From Effrenium voratum (lineage: Eukaryota > Sar > Dinophyceae > Suessiales > Symbiodiniaceae): a DNA stretch of 64,000 bases. The stretch is from positions 40,001 to 104,000 of the forward strand of contig CAUJNA010002157.1 in the NCBI GenBank assembly GCA_963377175.1. The letters are read 5' to 3'. Under the pieces are notes generated by a model, which saw only the letters and a list, made by a program, of their open reading frames with translations, made no database searches and was not told the DNA's origin. Positions 53,968 to 61,628 of the stretch are shown here, piece after piece. Positions within the stretch are counted from its first letter, which is position 1. Each line of letters starts with the position of its first letter. The position numbers were made by a program, and so were the translations under genes.

Positions 53968-56900
53968 GAGGGGCGGGCCGTCACCCTCAGGCTATTGGGC
54001 TTGTTGCCTGCCCTGCTCATCCCATAGCCAAGGCATTTGAAGAGTATAGAGCTCGGTTTCAACGCCCTGAAGGGACAATGGAGTGGTCAGTGACCACTAT
54101 TGGCGCTCGTACACTGCAAGGTACGTGTCCGGGCGGCCCGAATATCAGAGCTGTAATTCGCAGACGAACGATTCGTCTCTCGGACAACGCTCTGATTGAT
54201 GATGTCGATTTGAGTGTACCGACTCGCAAATCCGTTTTATTCAGACGGATTCCTGGGCCAATTGACATTAGGACGGATTTCTATTACCTGCCCGGTAAGT
54301 GCGGCCAGTATAACTCTGAGCTCGCGAAGGCTGTGAGGATTAAGCTCACTGCTCGCAGGCTGAGTTTCAATGACAATGTTGAAATTCAGCAAGTTGAGAA
54401 TATAAGGACACGTGACGAGCCTAGGCCGATCATGAATCGGCGGTCACATTCTCACCCCATTCACCCGGATAGGTTGCGTCAACCTCCCGAGGTGATTGCG
54501 ATGTCCGAGGAAAATGCTAGAATCCTAGCTGCCACTACTAGACAGATTGTACAGTTGCAATTAGGTGAGTATGTGCCTGATAATAGGTGGGCTCGTCGCC
54601 CTCGAATGATCAGGGAAAATGTTCCTGATCAGATGCCTGCTATGCCTGGCCCACAAATCGAAATCCGGTGGCTTGCTGACACTGGGTGTCCTTTCGACTT
54701 GGTTGGGATGCACGACATTCCCGCGCAGGATCATCGCCACATCAAGAATGGGCGAATCCAACATTCCTTGCAAACCGCAAATGGTGTTGCTGGGACTCAA
54801 GGTAGAGTTGATGCAACTGTTGAGTCACTTGACGAGGATATTGAAGCCTTCGTTATGGGTAATACACCCTCGATTGTATCGATAGGACGTAGGTGCGCTG
54901 ACTTTGAATACAGTTTCCGGTGGGATGCTTTTGAGACGCCTGTTCTCATCTGCCCATCCGGGAGAACTGTTAGGCTAGACGTTATAAACAACGTCCCATA
55001 CCTGCCTAAAGGGCCGGTTATGTTTGGAGCCCCGAACTTAGATGCATGTCCTGCGATACCGGCAATGCCCGGTCCAGTAATTGCCATGAACGATTCACTG
55101 TACCCTGCAGCTCCCTCTGAGGCCGACGCGCCTGACGAGGGGGGTGAAGTTGTTGAAATCAAACACCCTGAGGGCTACAGGACCGAAGCCCAGTTACGTG
55201 CTGAAGCTAAAACGCTTCAACACATGATGTCTCACTTGCCAAAGAATCCTTTTTGCCCACATTGCCAACGCGCAAAGATGGAGAACGTGCGTTTGCACCG
55301 CCGGGGCGGTGCCGACGCGCATGAATGCACGAAATTCGGCGATATTGTCACTGTCGACACGATGGTGTTACACGGTTTAAAGGACCGTGGTGTGAATGGT
55401 GAAACGGACGCAGTCGTGTTTTACGATCTTGCGACCAAGTACATAGATGTACTCCCTGTTTTTAGTCGCTCTGTACCTAGTACGGTAGAAGCCTTTCACA
55501 AGTTCATGGGTCCCGAACCCAAGATTGGTCTGTTATACTCGGACCAAGCTAGAGAGTTTCTTGCGGCTACTCGCCGAATGGCTTGGGTGCATCACATGTC
55601 CACACCCGGAATGCCAAAGACGAATGGCATCATTGAAAACAATGTGAAGTTAGTTCTGCATGGAGCAAGAGTACTCCTCAGACAAGCCGGCTTATCGCCC
55701 AAATGGTGGCCATTTGCCGTTCGCGCATTTTGCGCGGCCAGAAATCTCGAAAATCGAGGTGAAGGAACCGCATGGGGGAAGAGAAACGATGACAGGGATT
55801 TTCCCGGTCAACTCATCCCATTCGGATGTCTTGTTGATTTCAAGCCCATCGCGCCAAAACCGCGTAGGCTCGAAAAGGGGGGGCTCAAAAACGCCTCCGA
55901 ACGGGACGAACATCACAAAGCTGATGAAGTTCCTACAAACGACCACTGGATCTTCGATGAAGAATCTGGCAAACTCGTCAGAGTGCACATTGAACCAAGG
56001 ACCAAGCTGTTCAAAGCTGACAGCGTTGACGCTCCAATCGAGCATATTCGTCTCACCGCTGACCGTGACACATGGGTTCAGTACGATGAGGAAAACGGAG
56101 AAATGATTCACTCCGTTGACTGGAGATACGGTCCGGATTCCACCAAGGAGCTAAAAGCTCCGTGGACTGGCGAGACATATTTCACTGTAAAGCCAAAAGA
56201 ATTTGACCCTCTTGAGGACTCTGATTACGAGCCCGAAGGAGATGATGAACTAGCTGATGATTCAGGGCCGTCCGATCACGGAGAGGACGAGTACAGTAAT
56301 GTGCCCGCTATGCCGGCACAGAAGATTGACCCTGCATCTAAAGCGCCCAAATTCGGGCCAGTGTCGAAGCCTGGGATTTTCCTGGGTTATAGATTAGAGC
56401 CCGGTGGCCAGTGGAAGGGCGACTACTACGTTGCCGATCTTGAACACTTTAGGAACGGATTTTCCCGACCCAGTGTTCATCAGGTCAAAAGAATTTGGCG
56501 GAACCCCGAAGAGGGATACGTTTTTCCCATGTTGGCCGCCTATGAGCGTCTGACTAGGGAGGTCCAGCTCCTAGATACTGGAGAAGGAAAGGGTCTTCCC
56601 AAAGCGGATGCTCCCACTCAACCGGACAGCAAGCTCGATGCCGTTGGTCCGGGTACTGATCATCCTAACGATGACAGTGGTGATCCCGTTTTTGATTCCG
56701 AAGCACCTGCTGATGTTCCTGAAAGGGACCACTGGGTGCGTGATGAAGAATCCAAATCCTGGCACAGACACCATGTCGATGCTAGGCAAGCCTTTTTCGG
56801 GGATGATAGATCTCCACTGCCTCCTGGAGGCCCGTCCCAAGCGGATGTGGATGATTATCGTGTAACTCATCTGAAGTACATTGACTCTACGCAGCAGTGT

Positions 56901-57545
56901 ATCCGTGATGACAGGAGAATCCTGAACCCTGGACATCGAGTCAGAACTCAAAAGTTCTGGACTGGCGTGACCATTCTGTATGATAAAGGGCATGCTCCTT
57001 CTAGGGCTCCGAGGGTCACTCTTGCCAAGTTTAAAGATAGGCTAGACAAAGTCAAAGACCTCGATGCAGGTGAGCCTAAGGCCCACACCCTACACGGTGA
57101 TGAGCTTGATTATGAGCAGAAGGAGAAAAGAAAGGAGAGGTCCTATTCTGGATCTGGTAAACCCAACTCCATTTCTTCTACTGACTGGAAAGGTATGTCC
57201 GTCGGTATGCGAAGGATATACATCGAGGCTGAAAGGGAGGAAGCTCTGAAACGAGCGCGTGCTGGCGAAGCCGCACCCTCCAAACCAGCTGGACCCGCTT
57301 TGATAAAGCGGAGATTGTTGATAGAATTTGCATGCGAACCTGACTCTAAGCTCTCCGCCACAATGCTGGAACAGGGGGGTGACGCGATTCGCGTACACAA
57401 GGAGTCGTTCGACATTTTAAAGAATAAGGATATGACTAGATTGATTGAGATAGTCGATCAGAATCCTGGTTGTGACTTATGGGGCTCGATCCCGTTACTT
57501 GGCAGTATGTTAACTTGTCCCAGTACGGTCCCGAGTTCGCTGTAG
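53964..57545 (+). CDS. pol: Protease-integrase frame of the copia-type element (1193 aa)
   Basis: It has no ATG at its opening (TTG); the first in-frame ATG is at 54,078, so expression by -1 frameshifting from Gag is likely. Aspartic protease motif D239-T-G (LADTGCPFDLVG). Integrase zinc knuckle H420-x3-H424-x6-C431-x2-C434. Catalytic core D465, D527, E558, with 30 residues between the last two. A GIFLGYRLEPGGQW...DYYVADLEHF segment (near 800-830) is the usual copia post-integrase region. Two related segments (about 659-695 and 920-960) both start DHW..DEES and seem duplicated. The C-terminal part (LIEFACEPDS, CDLWGSIP) continues in the next frame at TWQYVNL. It ends 67 nt inside the next frame. 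Confidence 0.8.
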   Translation: MRGAGRHPQAIGLVACPAHPIAKAFEEYRARFQRPEGTMEWSVTTIGARTLQGTCPGGPNIRAVIRRRTIRLSDNALIDDVDLSVPTRKSVLFRRIPGPIDIRTDFYYLPGKCGQYNSELAKAVRIKLTARRLSFNDNVEIQQVENIRTRDEPRPIMNRRSHSHPIHPDRLRQPPEVIAMSEENARILAATTRQIVQLQLGEYVPDNRWARRPRMIRENVPDQMPAMPGPQIEIRWLADTGCPFDLVGMHDIPAQDHRHIKNGRIQHSLQTANGVAGTQGRVDATVESLDEDIEAFVMGNTPSIVSIGRRCADFEYSFRWDAFETPVLICPSGRTVRLDVINNVPYLPKGPVMFGAPNLDACPAIPAMPGPVIAMNDSLYPAAPSEADAPDEGGEVVEIKHPEGYRTEAQLRAEAKTLQHMMSHLPKNPFCPHCQRAKMENVRLHRRGGADAHECTKFGDIVTVDTMVLHGLKDRGVNGETDAVVFYDLATKYIDVLPVFSRSVPSTVEAFHKFMGPEPKIGLLYSDQAREFLAATRRMAWVHHMSTPGMPKTNGIIENNVKLVLHGARVLLRQAGLSPKWWPFAVRAFCAARNLENRGEGTAWGKRNDDRDFPGQLIPFGCLVDFKPIAPKPRRLEKGGLKNASERDEHHKADEVPTNDHWIFDEESGKLVRVHIEPRTKLFKADSVDAPIEHIRLTADRDTWVQYDEENGEMIHSVDWRYGPDSTKELKAPWTGETYFTVKPKEFDPLEDSDYEPEGDDELADDSGPSDHGEDEYSNVPAMPAQKIDPASKAPKFGPVSKPGIFLGYRLEPGGQWKGDYYVADLEHFRNGFSRPSVHQVKRIWRNPEEGYVFPMLAAYERLTREVQLLDTGEGKGLPKADAPTQPDSKLDAVGPGTDHPNDDSGDPVFDSEAPADVPERDHWVRDEESKSWHRHHVDARQAFFGDDRSPLPPGGPSQADVDDYRVTHLKYIDSTQQCIRDDRRILNPGHRVRTQKFWTGVTILYDKGHAPSRAPRVTLAKFKDRLDKVKDLDAGEPKAHTLHGDELDYEQKEKRKERSYSGSGKPNSISSTDWKGMSVGMRRIYIEAEREEALKRARAGEAAPSKPAGPALIKRRLLIEFACEPDSKLSATMLEQGGDAIRVHKESFDILKNKDMTRLIEIVDQNPGCDLWGSIPLLGSMLTCPSTVPSSL
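57476..57545 (+). other. Overlap of second and third frames, second -1 shift
   Basis: Frame 3 opens after TGA (57,473-57,475) and frame 2 stops at TAG (57,543-57,545), so any shift must happen in these 70 nt. The sense of the protein changes frame near ATCCCGTTACTTGG (57,489-57,502): LWGSIP is in frame 2 and TWQYVNL in frame 3. I see no X XXY YYZ heptamer in phase. Options are shifting at CCC.G, reinitiation at ATG 57,479, or a small deletion in a conserved motif. Confidence 0.6.
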
Positions 57546-60500
57546 AGCTCAACGAAGCTAGACGAACGTCGATGGTCATGTTTGCTGCTTTCCTTCGTGT
57601 CGCCAAACGCGTGCGTTTTAAGGGAGGTAGAATAGCTTTCGAGTGGCCGAGGCATTGCCTTGGTTGGAAACAGCCATTCATGAGGCGTCTAATCGACGAT
57701 CCCGACATCAGGTGTGTCGATGTTGACGGTTGCGACTTTGGAATGCAAACGTCCGATGGTGTTCCCATCAGGAAGCAGTGGCGGATCGCCACTTCTTGCC
57801 CTGAACTAGCCAACGAGCTACGAGGGCGTACGTGTAGCCACGAAATAGGCTACCCCCACGCCAGGATCGAGGGAAGCCTTACGCCCTTGACTGCGCGATA
57901 TCCCATTGGGATGTGTAAAGCCGTGATTAAAGGTCTTTACGGGCATAAGCCCTATGCGGCTGCCCCTGCTACCTTGAGCAAGGGGGACAACGCTCCTGCT
58001 GCGCCTGTTGAGGTAACGGAGGCCGATCCGTGTGCATGGAGGCGAGACAAGGATGCCTTGCTCGTCCACATGTTGAACAGTTATGCAACTCTCCCTACTC
58101 GGCAAACGCCTGGCTCTGCGGGTTTAGATTTAAGCTCGTGCGATGAAATCATCGTTCCCGCTAAGGGAAGTGCTCTTGTGCAAACTGGATGCGCCTTTAC
58201 TTTCCCAAGCGGAGTTTATGGCCGCATCGCACCGAGATCAGGTCTGGCAGTCAAGCACATGCTAGACGTAGGTGCAGGAGTAATTGACCCTGATTTCTCA
58301 GGAGAAGTGAGAGTGATGCTTTTTAATCACTCTGATTATGAGTTTCGAGTTCGACCTGGAGACAGGATCGCTCAACTCATACTCGAGAAAGTTATGATTG
58401 TTGATGCCAAGATCACTATCAAACAACCCGACGTAACCGTCAGGGGGGTTAATGGCTTCGGCAGTACCGGCGGGTACCCTGCTGGTCCCGCCATAGGGTT
58501 AAATGGAGATCCTGTTCCGCCGATGCCTAGATCGAACAAGGCTTCGGGGCATCAACCCAACCTACAGGGCATACCAACTTTTTACGCCTGTGTAGCAAGG
58601 CCTGTGACGAAGAAGGAGCAAGCTGGTAACGACAAGGCGCGTGCAGCTCTCCTCAAGGAGTGGACAAAGCTCCGAAAGTTGGGATGTTGGGATGAGTCGA
58701 AAGTTAGAGAGTGGAAGAAAGTTGCTGCCGAAGCGCGAGCAAACGGCAAGACTGTCCATGTAGGAAGAATTTTTGACATATGTGTGGAAAAGAATCATGA
58801 ACTCCCTGAGGATGATCCTAATAGGAAGTACAAAGGGAGAGTAGTGTTTGAGGGATGCTTTGTGAGGGACCAGTCAAATCACTGGGCCATGTTTTCCGAA
58901 GCTACCTCATGCCCGGCAACAATGGCCGCAGGCAAGATGTGTGATGCATATGGCATGTTGCCTGGTCACGCACTACAAGTCAGTGATGGCGAAGTCGCCG
59001 ATACCCAAGCTAAGCTGCTGGGTCCCACGACATGGGTGCGTATTCCTAAGGATCAATGGCCGCAAGCATGGGTTGATGCTGGCTATGACGATCCGGTCTG
59101 TCCATTGATCCTTGCCCTATACGGGCATCCTGATGCCGGCACGTTCTGGGAAAAGCATTGCGAAGCAAGGCTTATTGAGGTCGGATTTATCCGTGTCCCG
59201 GAATGGCCGAGTGTGTTTTATCACCCTAAGTATAAGCTTTTTCTTGTGGTTTATGTTGATGATTTCAAGATGGGTGGCCCATCCGCTAACCTATCGATCG
59301 GATGGGACCTCATTGGTCGGGTAATTACAATGGAACCGCCGGGTACCCTCAAGCGGTATCTGGGCTGCGAGCATGAGTTTGCTGCAGCAGATGTACAGGG
59401 TTTCTTCGACCCTCGTACTGCCTGGACTGTGGATCATCCACCATCCAAAGAGATGCCTGACATTCGTTTCGGAGAGAAACGACTTCGAGCTGACGAGGTC
59501 AAATTCGACCCGGCTCGGGTGAAGATCATCAAATATAACGAAGCGTGCTTCATGGAAGCATGCGTTGACAGGTACAAGGAGCTATGCCTCCCCAAGTACC
59601 CTAGACCTCTGGTGAAGGCTGAGACGCCTTTTCTGGATGAAAGTAAACCGGAATTTGATGAGAATCCCATCAACCCGGAAGTAGATCAGCTGTTTGGGCA
59701 GCCATCTCCTTGCCCAACAGACGTGATTGCTGAACAGCCCGGTGTCCTAGGCGACGCTGCAGCTGCAGTTCTCATGAAAATTTTGTATGGTGCTAGAATG
59801 GGTCGATACGACCTAATTAGACCTGTACAGGCTTTGGCCAGTCGAATCACTAAGTGGAATCGACTGTGCGATAAGAAGCTTCATAGGATTGTTTCCTATA
59901 TCAACTCAACGCTAGACCTACACCTATACGGGTGGGTCTGCGATAAGCCTAGTGACATTGAAATCGTCGCTTACTGCGATGCCGATCTCGCTGGAGATCG
60001 TACCGATTCCAAGAGTACATCTGGTGTCCTTATTTGCCTAGTCGGCCCAAGGACATATGTTCCCATTACCGCAGTTAGCAAGAAGCAAACTTCGGTATCC
60101 AAATCGACTCCCGAAGCGGAGATCGTTGCACTAGATCATGGCGTGGCCAAGGAAGGCATGCCACTTGCACAGCTTTGGCAGTTTGCTATCGGTCAAGGCA
60201 CCGGTAAGCCTGTCACGGTGAATTGTATGGAAGATAATGAGGCCGCATGCCGCATCATTATCACTGGGAACAACCCAAACATGCGATATATGTCGCGTAC
60301 TCAGCGAATCGACATTAGTTGGCTCAATGAAGTCTACAATGAACAGATTTTTCGTTTCGTAGCATGTCCATCGCATTACCAAGGCGCGGACATTCTCACC
60401 AAAGCGTGCGTAGATAAGGTGACATGGGGTAGGAATTTGCAGACTTTAGGAATGTTTAATCCAGGATTCCTGGAGAAATTCATTAGCCATCCCACCCTCC

Positions 60501-61216
60501 CTGTCGTAAAGCCTGCTGCACCTGTTCTCCCCCCAATTAGGGGGGTACGCATGGAAACCGATCAAAATTCTTTTTTCAACAAGTTCATCCAGTTGGCTGA
60601 ATCCAGCTACATGGTTTTTGACATAGTTGAGGATCGATCAAATGTTTGCGATGCGCGAAACATTTTCGTAGATTCTGAGCTTGGCATAACGCCTGAACCT
60701 CAGTTTGGTAGATGGCTTACCTACTTTGTTAGACCGGCCAATCTTTGCCCTGTTATCCCTAGACGGGGTACAATTGAAGGCTCCAGACCTAACATTTTGT
60801 TATGTAGATATAGCAGTTTGATCGATGCATCCACGCGAGGGAATTGGAGCAAGATCAGGCGCGCACGTGACCAGGTAGAGCAGTGCCAATCATGTCTAAA
60901 CGACTTAATTGAGCACGCGCTGAGCACGGAGTTTTCCGTAGGCATTTTCATACAGCCAAATACCTGGATTGCTAATCGCGATGTTCTTGTCAAGCTTGGC
61001 GTAAACCGCTATAGCCGTGTTGTACACTATTGCTCATGTCTTGTAAATAAAGATCATGTGCATGCATTGACATTAATTTGTATTTCACGACATGTGAACT
61101 CTTTCCCAGTTTTCAAATGCAACAGGATGTATCGCACTACACGTGTTGATCCTCTTGTGCATGACTTAGTTGTAAAATATGCGACCCGCGCTGCTCTTCA
61201 AACAGCCTTGAACTGA
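57479..61216 (+). CDS. pol: dUTPase - reverse transcriptase - RNase H frame (1245 aa)
   Basis: Residues 1-120 carry the second half of a methyltransferase-like segment (ARRTSMVMFAAFLRVAKRVR, FEWPRHCLGW). Residues 195-332 form a complete trimeric-type dUTPase with all five motifs: 211 PGSAGLDL, 248 GRIAPRSGLA, 267 GVIDPDFSGEV (D270 catalytic; Phe where Tyr is usual), 292 RPGDRIAQLI, 322 RGVNGFGSTGG. RT spans about 364-640, with D503 as the motif A aspartate and YVDD at 592-595. RNase H follows (YCDAD at 832-836, PEAEIVAL near 878-885, MEDNE at 917-921, then ADILTKA). A tail of about 250 residues after RNase H has no known motif. dUTPase hydrolyses dUTP to dUMP and would keep uracil out of element cDNA. 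The start could be ATG 57,479 or a frameshift from frame 2. Confidence 0.85.
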   Translation: MGLDPVTWQYVNLSQYGPEFAVELNEARRTSMVMFAAFLRVAKRVRFKGGRIAFEWPRHCLGWKQPFMRRLIDDPDIRCVDVDGCDFGMQTSDGVPIRKQWRIATSCPELANELRGRTCSHEIGYPHARIEGSLTPLTARYPIGMCKAVIKGLYGHKPYAAAPATLSKGDNAPAAPVEVTEADPCAWRRDKDALLVHMLNSYATLPTRQTPGSAGLDLSSCDEIIVPAKGSALVQTGCAFTFPSGVYGRIAPRSGLAVKHMLDVGAGVIDPDFSGEVRVMLFNHSDYEFRVRPGDRIAQLILEKVMIVDAKITIKQPDVTVRGVNGFGSTGGYPAGPAIGLNGDPVPPMPRSNKASGHQPNLQGIPTFYACVARPVTKKEQAGNDKARAALLKEWTKLRKLGCWDESKVREWKKVAAEARANGKTVHVGRIFDICVEKNHELPEDDPNRKYKGRVVFEGCFVRDQSNHWAMFSEATSCPATMAAGKMCDAYGMLPGHALQVSDGEVADTQAKLLGPTTWVRIPKDQWPQAWVDAGYDDPVCPLILALYGHPDAGTFWEKHCEARLIEVGFIRVPEWPSVFYHPKYKLFLVVYVDDFKMGGPSANLSIGWDLIGRVITMEPPGTLKRYLGCEHEFAAADVQGFFDPRTAWTVDHPPSKEMPDIRFGEKRLRADEVKFDPARVKIIKYNEACFMEACVDRYKELCLPKYPRPLVKAETPFLDESKPEFDENPINPEVDQLFGQPSPCPTDVIAEQPGVLGDAAAAVLMKILYGARMGRYDLIRPVQALASRITKWNRLCDKKLHRIVSYINSTLDLHLYGWVCDKPSDIEIVAYCDADLAGDRTDSKSTSGVLICLVGPRTYVPITAVSKKQTSVSKSTPEAEIVALDHGVAKEGMPLAQLWQFAIGQGTGKPVTVNCMEDNEAACRIIITGNNPNMRYMSRTQRIDISWLNEVYNEQIFRFVACPSHYQGADILTKACVDKVTWGRNLQTLGMFNPGFLEKFISHPTLPVVKPAAPVLPPIRGVRMETDQNSFFNKFIQLAESSYMVFDIVEDRSNVCDARNIFVDSELGITPEPQFGRWLTYFVRPANLCPVIPRRGTIEGSRPNILLCRYSSLIDASTRGNWSKIRRARDQVEQCQSCLNDLIEHALSTEFSVGIFIQPNTWIANRDVLVKLGVNRYSRVVHYCSCLVNKDHVHALTLICISRHVNSFPVFKCNRMYRTTRVDPLVHDLVVKYATRAALQTALN
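58055..58485 (+). other. dut: dUTPase domain inside the Pol frame
   Basis: These bases encode the dUTPase domain described in the Pol entry, preceded by LNSYATLPTRQT, the usual N-terminal strand of the fold. Motif order and spacing match single-domain dUTPases, so it is a full domain and not a fragment. It sits between the integrase/methyltransferase-like part and RT. dUTPase is known in some retroviruses and a few Ty3/gypsy elements; I do not recall it as a standard part of copia elements. Confidence 0.9.
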
Positions 61217-61628
61217 GTAGGCTTGATGGACATCATTCACAACAGCATTAGTCATGCTGCAATAACTAACGCAAATTCGCGACATTAGTTCAGGCACATT
61301 CGCCTCGATTAGATGGTTTGTGTTTGTGTCATTTTCCGCCCGGGTGGGCATGTCCATAGGGTAGCTTTGCAGTTTCATGTGTAGTGATGTAGCAGGGTTG
61401 TTGTCAACGCACGACTGTTTATCATAGGTACGACCATATTCGGTCTTATACCAGGGGAAATTGCCCCTTCGTACCCATAGAGATGGCACCCAAGGTTTAC
61501 ACACCTTTGGATGTGGAAGGTTTCCCTGTTCTCGGGGTATCTTCCGTGGTATTCTTTGTTTTAGTGGTACCCTACCGCTTCCCGGGCGCAAACTCGCGCC
61601 ATGGCAGGCTGCATCCGCGGCCGGCGGA
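61217..61628. other. Spacer between Pol and the fourth frame
   Basis: The spacer holds a 70-codon + frame (61,483-61,695) that overlaps the start of the next gene out of frame and is probably not real. A purine stretch AGGGGAAA (61,453-61,460) could be a polypurine tract, but the sequence after it does not match the left leader, so no 3' LTR is shown. Confidence 0.4.

Noticed and set aside
61440..61480. Polypurine tract and start of a 3' LTR
   Set aside because: A short AGGGGAAA is present, but the following bases do not match the left leader, so an LTR cannot be claimed.
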